A DNA stretch of 64,000 bases from Pseudobacter ginsenosidimutans (GTDB taxonomy: Bacteria > Bacteroidota > Bacteroidia > Chitinophagales > Chitinophagaceae). The notes beneath the pieces were generated by a model, which saw only the letters and a program-made list of their open reading frames with translations, searched no databases and had not been told where the DNA came from. This document shows positions 17,701 to 25,067 of this stretch, piece after piece. Each line of letters begins with the position of its first letter. Positions within the stretch are counted from its first letter, which is position 1. A program made the position numbers and the translations under genes. The stretch spans positions 6,865,342 through 6,929,341 of the forward strand of contig NZ_CP042431.1 of NCBI RefSeq assembly GCF_007970185.1, given 5' to 3'.

Positions 17701-18555
17701 CCGACCTTCCAGCATCTTATCAACCGTGTTCAGTCCGGGTTGCATCACTGAATCCATTCTTAAGGAAGTAACAGAACCCGTCAGGTATTTTTGTTTGATC
17801 TTTTGATAACCGTTGTAGATCACAGCTTCATCCAGCACTTCATTGGAGCGGGCCATTTTGATGACCACATTTTGTGATTCGGGAAATACCAGCTGGCTGA
17901 ACTTTTCATCAATGTCCCGCTGGCGTGATCGCTCAACAGTCACTACCCGGAACTTTTCGCCATTGAGCCGCAGGGCAATGGGCGTGAAACCAACAGCAGT
18001 TATGTCCAGTATTTCATCTTCATTCACCTCCAGTGCAAACTGCCCGTTGGCGCCGGAAGTAGTGCCACGTTTGGTTCCCCTGATGCGTATGCTCACATTG
18101 GAAATGGCCTGGTTGTCTGCATCCACAATTCGACCGCTCACAGGAGGGGCATCTTTGTAAACGGTAGCAGGCCGGTAAGAAAGAACAACTGTTTTTTCTT
18201 CGATGGCAAAGCTCACAGGCTGGTTGCTGAATACCAGTTGCAGCAGTTCCTGCAAAGGCATATTGTACACCGAGAGTGTAACAGGTTTTGTATTATCCAG
18301 TATCTCCTGATTGTAGAAGACCAAATAACCTGTTTGTTCTTTGATGGCAGTGAATACATTCTTCAGTGGAATGTCTTTTCCGGAGATCGTCACTTTCTGT
18401 GCAGTCCCTGATGCATGCACCTGTAAGAAAACGATGGTCAAAAGCAGGGCGGTTAGTTTCATAACCAGCAGAATTTTGGTGAAGGGGCTTCGTCTTCCCC
18501 GCTGGCAATTAGGCACAAGCGGGTTTGAACCTGACCCGGAAGCAGTTTTTTGCAT
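14782..18555 (-). CDS. SusC-type TonB-dependent receptor with STN domain, left arm
   Basis: The ATG at 18555 (MQKTASGSG) gives 1,257 residues, close to the 1,260 of the right-arm copy. A ~31-residue leader precedes the signal segment MKLTALLLTIVFLQVHASG. An STN domain (EQTGYLVFYNQEIL) follows, then a regulatory-like beta domain (VSGRIVDADNQAISNVSIRIRGT), a TonB-box-like stretch near VLDEAVIYNGYQ, a plug (VLKDATAAALYGVRAANGVIVITT) and the barrel. The plug is almost identical to the right-arm SusC while the STN domain is only about half identical by eye, matching the divergence of the cognate FecR proteins. It imports an unknown ligand and signals to the FecR at 18769-19956. Confidence 0.95.
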   Translation of the reverse strand: MQKTASGSGSNPLVPNCQRGRRSPFTKILLVMKLTALLLTIVFLQVHASGTAQKVTISGKDIPLKNVFTAIKEQTGYLVFYNQEILDNTKPVTLSVYNMPLQELLQLVFSNQPVSFAIEEKTVVLSYRPATVYKDAPPVSGRIVDADNQAISNVSIRIRGTKRGTTSGANGQFALEVNEDEILDITAVGFTPIALRLNGEKFRVVTVERSRQRDIDEKFSQLVFPESQNVVIKMARSNEVLDEAVIYNGYQKIKQKYLTGSVTSLRMDSVMQPGLNTVDKMLEGRVPGLTFMQNSGQSGAAPKLRIRGTSTILGSREPLWVVDGIIRTNPIPIPADRINDPDFVNLLGNAISGLNPYDIEQIDVLKDATAAALYGVRAANGVIVITTKRGKPGPPTINYNVTGSFTRRPRYTDRSIYMMDSRERVELSREMIQKKMTLRGSGLEAYEKAILEYYDGVIDYNTFKQRVDKAETVNTDWLGNTMQDVLATNHTLSISGGSASASYRASVGYNTEPGVIKKENNKRLTGSLNLLLNYKKFKAELFVQLNQGKRRYTPQEIGLLNYAYGTSRAIPLYNEDGSLYYYSTISSNTFTTSFYDSKTMNIINEINHTGETIENSEYTAGANLGFEISKGIQFNSTLAYTGGNADHQIWFEENTEWVAQIRNPSYNILTNIFEPNRDLIPFGGELRQQTVRRQNYTINGRLDISKFLDRQKKHQLTSAIGAELISNRNNSYDHIRRGYYPNRGMSFADIDLAKYITYRNWLRNNASGTITADLQNSIRTFLTSTWVFNERYVITATTSQEYSNAFGSRSNEKFLPTWALSGRWNMQEDLLRNLSWVDFAALRFSYGTQGNMLPGQSPNAVIKKGALDSYYGSFSAGMVSFPNPDLSWEKKHDYNGSIEFSVLSGRISGSLGYFYSKTNNAFLNKKVSAVNGLTTYVVNGGTVENQGVEIGLHFRIINNKGTENKNGLLWRFDPQLGQVFNRLINNNLQTRNVLVDLAALTYTDFLNGKVPVNGKSVNTFYSYRFKTLDPTRGFPVFYGAEPENAATLASEYNKLTKEQLFNVVMVESGRREPVLQGGLTNTFLYRNWSLSFTLTYSLGNKVRLMQIASGNYGTYRPSSQQNLRKEFVNRWRTPGDEKTTTIPAISGDAVFPWWRNSPTLLNMSFANDYYQMYDFSDLRVVKGDYLKLQYISLGYMLPREICSQWHIKGATVQLTGSNLFTIANKALRGQDPSQSGSAPNINLSIRPVYALNFNLSF

Positions 18556-18611
18556 ACCTTTGGGTAAGTTTTGGTGGTGAACTAATAGTAGGACTAATCG
18601 CCTCGTTAGCG

Positions 18612-18662
18612 CCAATAAAACTGCTGCCGGGAGTGGAACAAACACTTCCGGCTTTTTATTGG
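18612..18662 (-). promoter_or_regulatory. Two-tier hairpin in susC 5' leader (left arm)
   Basis: The inner stem is CCGGGAGTG / CACTTCCGG (18627-18635 with 18643-18651, 7-nt loop). An outer stem CCAATAAAA / TTTTATTGG (18612-18620 with 18654-18662) encloses it. The inner stem lies 71 nt before the SusC ATG at 18555. It is the same position and core as the leader hairpins at 3393, 24975 and 49464. Confidence 0.6.
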
Positions 18663-18768
18663 CCTGGTGAAAACAAAGGAAGGTTAATGGTAGCCGGAAT
18701 TGCACCAGCATTCATGGAAGGATAGGTCTGCTATGGTTATTATCTGAACGTACAATTGTTGATGCTCC

Positions 18769-19956
18769 CTACTTTGGAAGCACGATAAGCTTTCTGCCCT
18801 CCAAACGGTAACGAATACCCGATTGTTCGAGCACATTCAATACGCCTTTGAGCGACATACTCCTGGAGAGCTCTCCGCCAAACCGGAGGGCCGGTCTTTC
18901 ATTCTCATACACCACTTCTATATCATACCAGCGTTCCAGTTGCTTCATCACTTCTTCCAGCGGAGTGCCTTCAAATTTGAAAAGTCCACGCTGCCAGGCC
19001 ATCACTTTGGGGATATCCGCATTGCTGATCACCCGAACCATATCTGTCACCTGCGCCTGCTGACCAGGTTTGATCACAACACCATTTACTTTCACACTGC
19101 CATTGATCAGAGTTGTGTTGAGGCTTTTATCGTTATCATAGGCGCTGATATTGAAATCAGTGCCGAGCACTTCTATTGCTGCTTTGTTACGTGCATTCAC
19201 AATGAATGGCTGTTTCGCGTTCTGCTTCACCTCAAAATAGGCTTCTCCATCAAGCTCCACTTTCCGGTGTTTACCATTGAAGACAGTGGGATAACGAATG
19301 GAGCTGGCTGCATTGAGCCACACGCGGGTACCATCGGGAAGTGTGATCTCAAACTGTCTTCCCCTTGGCGTGGTCATGGTATTGTATGCTGTTGCTGCCT
19401 TGCTTTCTGTTACAGGATCATAGGTGAGCCGGCCATTCTGCATCGTCACTTCCGATCCGTTCTGTTCAGTCAGCCTGCCATTACCGATGCTGTCGAGCAC
19501 AATCTGTGAGCCATCTGCCAAAGTGAGGATGGCGCCTGATTTGCCCGGCACAATCAATGTATCTTTCATTGACGACACAACCTGCCGGGTTGCTGGCTCC
19601 TGATGACGGCCCAGCCATACATAGGTTCCGATGCCCAGCAATACAACGGCCGCAGCAGCATACCTTATGAAGCCCCTTCTGAGGAATGGGATCTGTGGAG
19701 GAGCTGATACCGGCAATGGAGCTGCCAGCTCAGGTATCTGATCCTGTATTTTAGCATAAATAGACTCCCCTGCCCCGGCTATAACTGCCAGTTCCCTCGC
19801 AATCACTGCGGGATCATCCAGTCTCTGCACCATTTCCCGGTTTTCACCGGATTCAGCCAGCCATTGCTCCAGCAGCACTGTTTCTTCAGCGTTCAAAGGC
19901 TCGTGCAGGCGTTTCTTTAATAGTGAAACTATTGTATTGTATTGTGCAGCATTCAT
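18769..19956 (-). CDS. FecR-family anti-sigma factor, left arm
   Basis: This 395-residue protein has a soluble N-terminus (~1-90), one membrane segment (YAAAAVVLLGIGTYVWLG, ~95-113), a FecR domain with TPRGRQFEITLPDGTRVWLNAASSIRYP split by family-typical strands, DGEAYFEV, and a C-terminal DUF4974-type domain (MKQLERWYDIEVVY ... LSRSMSLKGVLNVLEQSGI). It follows its sigma gene by 27 bp. It is clearly divergent from the right-arm FecR (388 residues), more so than the structural genes downstream, so the two arms are probably controlled independently. Confidence 0.95.
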   Translation of the reverse strand: MNAAQYNTIVSLLKKRLHEPLNAEETVLLEQWLAESGENREMVQRLDDPAVIARELAVIAGAGESIYAKIQDQIPELAAPLPVSAPPQIPFLRRGFIRYAAAAVVLLGIGTYVWLGRHQEPATRQVVSSMKDTLIVPGKSGAILTLADGSQIVLDSIGNGRLTEQNGSEVTMQNGRLTYDPVTESKAATAYNTMTTPRGRQFEITLPDGTRVWLNAASSIRYPTVFNGKHRKVELDGEAYFEVKQNAKQPFIVNARNKAAIEVLGTDFNISAYDNDKSLNTTLINGSVKVNGVVIKPGQQAQVTDMVRVISNADIPKVMAWQRGLFKFEGTPLEEVMKQLERWYDIEVVYENERPALRFGGELSRSMSLKGVLNVLEQSGIRYRLEGRKLIVLPK

Positions 19957-19983
19957 GATTGTAAATAGAAAACGACTGAAGGA

Positions 19984-20574
19984 TTATTTTGTATTGATGA
20001 AAACCAGAAAAAAAGAAAAAAGATTTTCCTTTTTTATGATCTCCATTCGCAGGGTCTTGAGAGAACGGGCCAGGTGGTCCCGTACAGACTGATTATTGAT
20101 GCCCAGCTTTTGCGCGATCTCTTCATTGCTGAAGCCCCCGAGATACCTGAGCTTGAAGATCTCTTTTCCCCGGGGTGGTAATTGTTCAATCTGGTGGTAT
20201 ATCTCCTGCAGGAGCTCTGCATACATATCGGCTACAGAAAATTCCTCCTGCGGATAGCTAATGGCGGCCACTTCGCTTTCTTTCCGGCTTTTTACCTGCT
20301 GGTGCTTAAGCAGATCGAGTGTTGCATTCCTGGTAGTACGCCTGAGCCAGGCAGCCGTTTCAGGCAAAGAAGTGAATTGGTGACGGGATTTCCAGAATTT
20401 GACAAAAGTATCGGCCACGATATCTTCAGCTTCACTTTTGCTGTTGAGCATTTTATAGGAAAGATGGAAAAGCCCGGGAAACATTCTATTATAAAAAACC
20501 GCGAAAGCTTGCTTATCAGCATTCGCGATCAAAGGGAGTAATTCCTCTTCATTGTATGGTAGGGACCCTGGCAA
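19984..20574 (-). CDS. ECF RNA polymerase sigma factor (FecI-like), left arm, TTG start
   Basis: This 196-residue protein has sigma-2 motifs SEAEDIVADTFVKFWK and WLRRTTRNATLDLLKH, and a sigma-4 helix-turn-helix (FSNEEIAQKLGINNQSVRDHLARSLKTLR). The reading frame has a stop (TAA) five codons before the TTG at 20574, and no ATG or GTG precedes the sigma-2 region. TTG is therefore the probable start. It differs strongly from the right-arm sigma (23123-23710). It should drive the left-arm block when triggered via SusC and FecR. Confidence 0.9.
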   Translation of the reverse strand: MPGSLPYNEEELLPLIANADKQAFAVFYNRMFPGLFHLSYKMLNSKSEAEDIVADTFVKFWKSRHQFTSLPETAAWLRRTTRNATLDLLKHQQVKSRKESEVAAISYPQEEFSVADMYAELLQEIYHQIEQLPPRGKEIFKLRYLGGFSNEEIAQKLGINNQSVRDHLARSLKTLRMEIIKKENLFSFFLVFINTK

Positions 20575-20600
20575 CCGGGGGGTAGATTATAATAGTGCCC

Positions 20601-20609
20601 GCAAACTAA
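20601..20609 (-). promoter_or_regulatory. Candidate -7 promoter element of the left-arm sigma gene
   Basis: The minus-strand sequence TTAGTTTGC starts about 35 nt before the TTG start codon and matches the Bacteroidota -7 consensus TAnnTTTG except at the second base. The upstream region is rich in T-runs typical of such promoters. Related sequences occur at 5253-5261 and 51434-51443. Confidence 0.3.
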
Positions 20610-20704
20610 GAAAAAATGCTACATGAGCCTAGAAGTGAAAAAAACTAAAGTTGTGGGTTAAAAAATAAGGGCGGCTGCAATTGTTGAAAAAAATCCATCT
20701 CCGA

Positions 20705-21508
20705 TCATATTTCGGAACTGGTTAACCCAAACTTTTTTTTGAACGTAAAATAAAAATGAGATAAATTCTCAAACCCCAGATCGAGATAAAAATCCGCTGG
20801 TTTTTCCTTTTTTTGTTTGATGCGATACATTGCTTCATCCAGGCGTCTTTCTCTCAGCCATTGTTTCGGTGTGGTGTTGAATGTTTTGGCAAAATCTCGT
20901 TTAAAGCCAGAAACACTTCTTCCCGTAAGTTTCGCGAATGCTTCCACCGAAACATTAAACATATAATTTTGATTCATAAAATCATCCAAATCTATTTTGT
21001 AAGGTTCGGAAAAATCGAATAATACGTTTTTTAGATCAGGGTTGCTTTGAAGTATTAATTCAATCGCTTCCATGATTTTTAAGTTTGCCAATTTGGGCGT
21101 GGCTTCTTTCGTTCTATTGATATATGGACCAAGCGAAAGAAAATAAGCGTTGAGGAACTCATCTGGCTCAAAGAACAGTTTTTGTTTGTTCTTATTTCTG
21201 TTTTCCACGATTATTTTATTCTGCAAAGCATACTGGCGAAGGGTTTCACTGTCTAACGAAATCGAGATAAATTGATATTTCCCCGCTTTTCCGGGATATT
21301 TGACAGTTCGGATAAGTTGATTTTTTCTAACCAGGATAATTTGATTTTCGGAAATAACTGTATTGCCATCCGCATAAAAAGCGTGGGTTTCGCCCGACAT
21401 TTGAAATCCCAAAAAATGCTCGGGTATAAATTCTTCATCTCCTCTGTATTTTTCAAATGCACAGGAATACACCAATTTATCGAATATGATTTCGCTACTT
21501 TCTGCCAT
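20705..21508 (-). CDS. AraC-family transcriptional regulator
   Basis: This 267-residue protein has an N-terminal cupin-like sensor region (beta-rich, ~1-140) and a C-terminal AraC DNA-binding domain (~165-267) with two helix-turn-helix units: FAKLTGRSVSGFKRDFAKTF and DFYLDLGFENLSHFYFTFKKKFGLTSSE. It ends right after the second unit. It is the last gene of a three-gene minus-strand cassette, 21 bp after the GlcG/HbpS-like gene. The probable role is regulation of the SDR-HbpS cassette (inference from position). Its base composition is visibly more AT-rich than the flanking arms. Confidence 0.88.
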   Translation of the reverse strand: MAESSEIIFDKLVYSCAFEKYRGDEEFIPEHFLGFQMSGETHAFYADGNTVISENQIILVRKNQLIRTVKYPGKAGKYQFISISLDSETLRQYALQNKIIVENRNKNKQKLFFEPDEFLNAYFLSLGPYINRTKEATPKLANLKIMEAIELILQSNPDLKNVLFDFSEPYKIDLDDFMNQNYMFNVSVEAFAKLTGRSVSGFKRDFAKTFNTTPKQWLRERRLDEAMYRIKQKKEKPADFYLDLGFENLSHFYFTFKKKFGLTSSEI

Positions 21509-21529
21509 ATTACAAATATCTAAAAAAAA

Positions 21530-21931
21530 TTAAGCAAATATCCTGGCCCCGGCTTCTGCAATTTCTTTATCCTGTTCAACACTTCCACCTGAAGAACCTA
21601 TCGCACCTATGATGTTTCCATTTGCATTTTTTATCACAGTACCTCCGGGAATAGTCAAAAGCCCACCGTTGGAATTAAGCATTCCGTAACCGTGAAAGCC
21701 CGCACCTGAAATGATCGTACCCATAATCTCGCTATTCACACCAAACATTACAGCTGTTTTTGCTTTCTTTACTGCAAAATCAATTACGCCATATACACTG
21801 TCTAATCTTGCAAATGCCATCAAATGTCCACCTGTATCAACTACAGCAATACTTACAGGAATGTTTAAGGATTTTGCTTTCTCTATCGAAGCATTCAATG
21901 CTTTAGATGCTTCATTGAAATTTATATTCAT
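21530..21931 (-). CDS. GlcG/HbpS-like small protein (heme-binding-protein family)
   Basis: The ATG at 21931 gives 133 residues beginning MNINFNEASKALNASIEKAK. The upstream ATG at 21967 lies inside a hairpin region and is less likely. The fold signature is that of the GlcG/HbpS family: IPVSIAVVDTGGHLMAFARLD, then VKKAKTAVMFG, then GGLLTIPGG and IGAIGSSGGSVEQDKEIAEAGA. Members range from heme-degrading-associated proteins to uncharacterised ones, and the sequence alone does not show heme ligation. The neighbouring SDR and AraC genes suggest a small-molecule oxidation or stress-response role. Confidence 0.85.
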   Translation of the reverse strand: MNINFNEASKALNASIEKAKSLNIPVSIAVVDTGGHLMAFARLDSVYGVIDFAVKKAKTAVMFGVNSEIMGTIISGAGFHGYGMLNSNGGLLTIPGGTVIKNANGNIIGAIGSSGGSVEQDKEIAEAGARIFA

Positions 21932-21959
21932 AATTGTTTTGCTTATTGTTGAATGAGTA

Positions 21960-21987
21960 GAAAGCACAGATTCCAGCCTGTGCTTTC
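21960..21987 (-). terminator. Perfect 10-bp hairpin between SDR and GlcG/HbpS-like genes
   Basis: On the minus strand GAAAGCACAG and CTGTGCTTTC flank an 8-nt loop, followed by TACTC. The stem ends with a short T-run, so it may be a weak or partial terminator, or an mRNA stability element that lowers expression of the two downstream genes relative to the SDR. Confidence 0.5.
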
Positions 21988-21998
21988 GTGGAGATGAT

Positions 21999-22790
21999 TT
22001 AACTTTTTACTGTCCAGGCTTCTGCCTGCAATTGTTTTATGAAGTCTTCTGTTTCTTTCGGATGCACGTTTCTGAAATTTGAATTATCATCCAACGCTAC
22101 ATTTACAATTGTCTCTGCCATTGATTGTGGGTCTAATTGGTTGTTCAGTGATTCCGCAGCACCGTCAAAAGCTGTTGGTGGCGTAAAGTTCTTTCCGGGG
22201 TTATACCAGCGGAAAATAGAGTCCACGCCACGGTCGTTGAATCCTGTACCAAAAACACCGGGATTACAGGTAGCGATTTTGATATTAAATTGTGCCAATT
22301 CAGTTTTCAAACCTTCGGCAATGGATTCCATAGCGTGTTTTGAAGCACAATAAGCCGCCACATAAGGAACCGTCCAAAGGCCACCCATTGAAGTAGTGAA
22401 CACTATTTTCGCTGATTTTTTCTGGCCTACCCATTTTTTGATAAAACCTTGTGATAATTGCAGTCCACCAAAAACATTCACGTCAAACATATAACGTATC
22501 AAATCTAAAGGTTGCTCAGCAATCGGACCACCTTCCATAATTCCTGCATTACTGATAAGAATATCGATATCGTATTTGCTGACGATGTATTCAATATCAC
22601 GGGAATCCGTTACATCCAATTTATCTGCCATTAATTCAATACCTGATTCTTTAGCCTCACGAATCAAATCACTCATTTGAGGATACACTTCGGCTGTTGC
22701 GATTACCTTGTAGCCTTTTTTCGCCAAATCGAATGCAGCAATTTTTCCAAAACCGCTTGCTGCTCCTGTAATCAAAATTGTTTTGCTCAT
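21999..22790 (-). CDS. Short-chain dehydrogenase/reductase (SDR)
   Basis: This 263-residue classical SDR has the nucleotide-binding TGAASGFG motif (residues 8-15), LDVTD (~58-62), SNAG (~84-87), a catalytic Ser in TTSMGG and the YxxxK pair in YCASKHAMESIAEGLK (~151-155). The substrate is unknown. It is the first gene of the SDR-HbpS-AraC cassette that sits between the two inverted arms. The ATG at 22790 has a clear non-coding region upstream. Confidence 0.92.
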   Translation of the reverse strand: MSKTILITGAASGFGKIAAFDLAKKGYKVIATAEVYPQMSDLIREAKESGIELMADKLDVTDSRDIEYIVSKYDIDILISNAGIMEGGPIAEQPLDLIRYMFDVNVFGGLQLSQGFIKKWVGQKKSAKIVFTTSMGGLWTVPYVAAYCASKHAMESIAEGLKTELAQFNIKIATCNPGVFGTGFNDRGVDSIFRWYNPGKNFTPPTAFDGAAESLNNQLDPQSMAETIVNVALDDNSNFRNVHPKETEDFIKQLQAEAWTVKS

Positions 22791-23122
22791 TATTGTATTG
22801 ATTTAAATGTTTAATACAAAGTTGAGCTAACTGGAATTGTTTTTTATTGCTGGTAAGTTCAAATATTTATTGGCAGAAAGGTCAGTTCATAATGATGAAC
22901 TTAATAGTTCAAATTGTTTTTTCAGGCAAACACTGGCACCACTGCCTGTCTTTCACTGTCAGCGGCGTTGCCGCACTGGAAAAAAGCGCCCCAATAATAA
23001 TTACCCTGTACCGCTCTTCATCTTTCCATTCTATCCATAATAACCTTAATTTTACCATCGTTACAATCAAACCCTATCCTACCCAACAATAAACTCTGAT
23101 TTGGCCCAAACTACCGCTTCTA
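22791..23122. promoter_or_regulatory. Divergent control region between SDR cassette and right-arm sigma gene
   Basis: These 332 bases without a credible gene must hold the SDR promoter (minus) and the right-arm sigma promoter (plus). A perfect palindrome GTTCAT-AATG-ATGAAC lies at 22885-22900, flanked by two direct copies of AGTTCAAAT at 22857-22865 and 22906-22914. This is a plausible operator for the AraC regulator or another dimeric repressor. The rest is AT-rich. Short ORFs here lack family features and look like chance. Confidence 0.5.
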
Positions 23123-23710
23123 TTGATTAGTGCAGCTTTTTATAATGATCCACAGTTTCCGGAGCGCTTTGCCCAGGGCGAAGAAAATGCATTCCGGCAG
23201 GTTTTTGACACCTATCTCAATCCCCTTTGTTTCTTTGCTCAGAAACTGATTGGCAGCCGCATGGAGGCTGAAGACATTGTAAGTATTGCTTACTACAAAC
23301 TCTGGCAAAGACATAAGGACTTTTCTACAGCTGCAGGGATCCGGTCCTTCCTCTACACTACCGTCCGGAACCAATGCCTGGATTACCTGAAACACCAGAA
23401 AGTAGTAGCAGCAGCGCATCTTCCCAATCCCCTTACTGATAGTGGGATTGAAGCAAAAATGTACCAGGGTGAATTACTCCAGCTGATATATATGGAGATC
23501 CATTCATTACCTGAACGTGCCAGGCAGATCCTGGAATGGAGCTTTATAGAGGAATTGTCCACCACCGAGATCTCAGTGAAAATGCAAATGACCGAATCCC
23601 ATGTACGCGTGGAGAAATCCCGCGCGCTGGTTCAGCTCCGGGCCGCTTTACGCAAAAAGGATTTGTGGGACTCCACTCTTCTGCTTGCCTTACTCTGGCA
23701 GTCGTCCTGA
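23123..23710 (+). CDS. ECF RNA polymerase sigma factor (FecI-like), right arm, TTG start
   Basis: This 195-residue protein has sigma-2 motifs (MEAEDIVSIAYYKLWQ, FLYTTVRNQCLDYLKHQKV) and a sigma-4 helix-turn-helix (LSTTEISVKMQMTESHVRVEKSRALVQLR). No ATG or GTG is in frame upstream; a TAA lies 11 codons before the TTG at 23123, which I take as start (an in-frame CTG is also possible). The tail WDSTLLLALLWQSS is hydrophobic. Similarity to the left-arm sigma is limited to conserved family positions, so the two arms should recognise different promoters or signals. Confidence 0.9.
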   Translation: MISAAFYNDPQFPERFAQGEENAFRQVFDTYLNPLCFFAQKLIGSRMEAEDIVSIAYYKLWQRHKDFSTAAGIRSFLYTTVRNQCLDYLKHQKVVAAAHLPNPLTDSGIEAKMYQGELLQLIYMEIHSLPERARQILEWSFIEELSTTEISVKMQMTESHVRVEKSRALVQLRAALRKKDLWDSTLLLALLWQSS

Positions 23711-23773
23711 TAAATATCTTAAAAAATTAATCGTTTTTCTGTAGCGAAAGAACGGGAAGATCGTTTTAGTGAT

Positions 23774-24940
23774 ATGCAGAACGATCTTGTATTCAGTGAT
23801 GAGCTATTGGCAGTACTATTCAAAAAGTGGTCAGACCAGCCGTTAACTCCAGCAGAGGAGCAATTGCTGGCCGGATGGCTGGCGGCTTCGCCATCCAACA
23901 ATAAAGCCATCGATGAAATACTGGATGAAAATTGGGTAAAAACAAACCTGAAAGGTTGGAATAATCCCAATGCAGAACAGATCTGGGACCGCTCCCGGGC
24001 TCAGGCCGCGGTGGTCACTCTCAACAACAGAAAAAGGCTCATTCCCTACTGGGTCCGTTTTGCCGCAGCGATGGTGCTGATTGCAACGGGTGCCTGGTTC
24101 TGGTGGCCGCAACCAAATGCAGATAAACAAGTGATCACCGAAGCGCAGCAAAGTGATACAAAAGATATTCCCCCGGGAACCCGGATAGCCACCCTGACCC
24201 TTTCAGACGGGTCCAGCATTTTGCTCGACAGCGTAACCAATGGCAAACTTGCCAGCCAGGGAAATACCGAGATCAGGAAAGATACTGCGGGACGTGTAAG
24301 CTATTCCGTTACGCACAATGGCAGGTCCACTGAAGACATCAGGTACAATACCATGTCTACGCCCAATGGAGGCCAATATCAACTTGTACTGCCTGACGGA
24401 ACCATAGTGTTCCTCAATGCAGCATCTTCTATCACCTACCCCGTTGCATTCACCACAAATACACGGACAGTTAAAATTACCGGGGAAGCCTATTTTGAAG
24501 TTGTCGCTGATGCCAGGCAACCTTTCATTGTGGAAACAAGCAAAGATAAAATAACGGTATTGGGTACCCGATTCAATATCAATGCCTATGCCGATGAAAA
24601 AGTGGTCAAATCCTCTCTCATGGAGGGATCTATCAAAGTGAATGACCGAATACTGAAGCCCGGCGAGGCTTATAGCAACGGGAAAGTATTTGCCACCAAT
24701 ACCGATCAGGACATAGCCTGGAAGAACGGCATTTTTGATTTCAACAATGTTTCCGTTCAGGATGCCATGCGGCAATTGAGCCGTTGGTACAATGTCCAGG
24801 TAGTTTATGACGAACCTGTTGATGAAACCTTTATTGGGAAGATCGGAAGAAACCTTACACTTAACCAGGTGCTGAAAACGATGGAAGGCGCCGGTGCTCA
24901 TTTCAGACTCGAAGGCAAAACCCTTCACGTTTCACGATAA
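23774..24940 (+). CDS. FecR-family anti-sigma factor, right arm
   Basis: This 388-residue protein has a soluble N-terminal region with LTPAEEQLLAGWL, a membrane segment (VRFAAAMVLIATGAWFWW, ~93-110), a FecR domain (TPNGGQYQLVLPDG, LNAASSITYPV, ITGEAYFEVV) and a C-terminal DUF4974-type domain (MRQLSRWYNVQVVY...). It is 63 bp after the sigma gene and 127 bp before SusC. It differs considerably from the left-arm FecR, especially before the FecR domain, in line with separate signal control. Confidence 0.95.
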   Translation: MQNDLVFSDELLAVLFKKWSDQPLTPAEEQLLAGWLAASPSNNKAIDEILDENWVKTNLKGWNNPNAEQIWDRSRAQAAVVTLNNRKRLIPYWVRFAAAMVLIATGAWFWWPQPNADKQVITEAQQSDTKDIPPGTRIATLTLSDGSSILLDSVTNGKLASQGNTEIRKDTAGRVSYSVTHNGRSTEDIRYNTMSTPNGGQYQLVLPDGTIVFLNAASSITYPVAFTTNTRTVKITGEAYFEVVADARQPFIVETSKDKITVLGTRFNINAYADEKVVKSSLMEGSIKVNDRILKPGEAYSNGKVFATNTDQDIAWKNGIFDFNNVSVQDAMRQLSRWYNVQVVYDEPVDETFIGKIGRNLTLNQVLKTMEGAGAHFRLEGKTLHVSR

Positions 24941-24974
24941 CCTTATCCTGCGATCATTACTATCCTGCAAAAAG

Positions 24975-24998
24975 AAAGGCAGTGGGGATACTGCCTTT
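24975..24998 (+). promoter_or_regulatory. Hairpin in susC 5' leader (right arm)
   Basis: Perfect 9-bp arms AAAGGCAGT / ACTGCCTTT enclose a 6-nt loop, preceded by an A-rich run. The hairpin ends 69 nt before the SusC ATG at 25068. Position, arm length and the GGCAGT core match the leader hairpins of the other SusC genes. Confidence 0.6.
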
Positions 24999-25067
24999 CA
25001 AGATTCCGGGATTGGTTCAAACTGCGTGTAACAATTTTTCTTCAAAACCCAAAACTGCAACTAAGTT

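Larger units (their letters stand above)
6064..20574 (-). repeat. Left arm of a ~15 kb inverted duplication (nine genes)
   Basis: The gene series sigma, FecR, SusC, SusD, lipoprotein, ABC ATPase, fused ABC permease, MutS-like B and MutS-like A runs leftwards here and is repeated in mirror image at 23123-38238. Paired products have matching lengths: SusD 503/503 residues, ABC ATPase 306/306, permease 780/780 after restoring one base, MutS-like B 434/434, MutS-like A 440/438, lipoprotein 324/323. DNA identity is imperfect, with many silent differences, so this is an old paralogous duplication rather than a recent repeat. Confidence 0.9.

Noticed and set aside
21530-21967. Using the upstream ATG at 21967 for the GlcG/HbpS-like gene
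   Set aside because: This start falls inside the 21960-21987 hairpin, and the extra 12 residues (MLSTHSTISKTI) have no family counterpart; MNINFNEA at 21931 fits the family start.
22837-23092. Two short plus-strand frames before the right-arm sigma gene
   Set aside because: They overlap each other in different frames, have no recognisable features, and lie in a control region with palindromes. They are best seen as chance ORFs.
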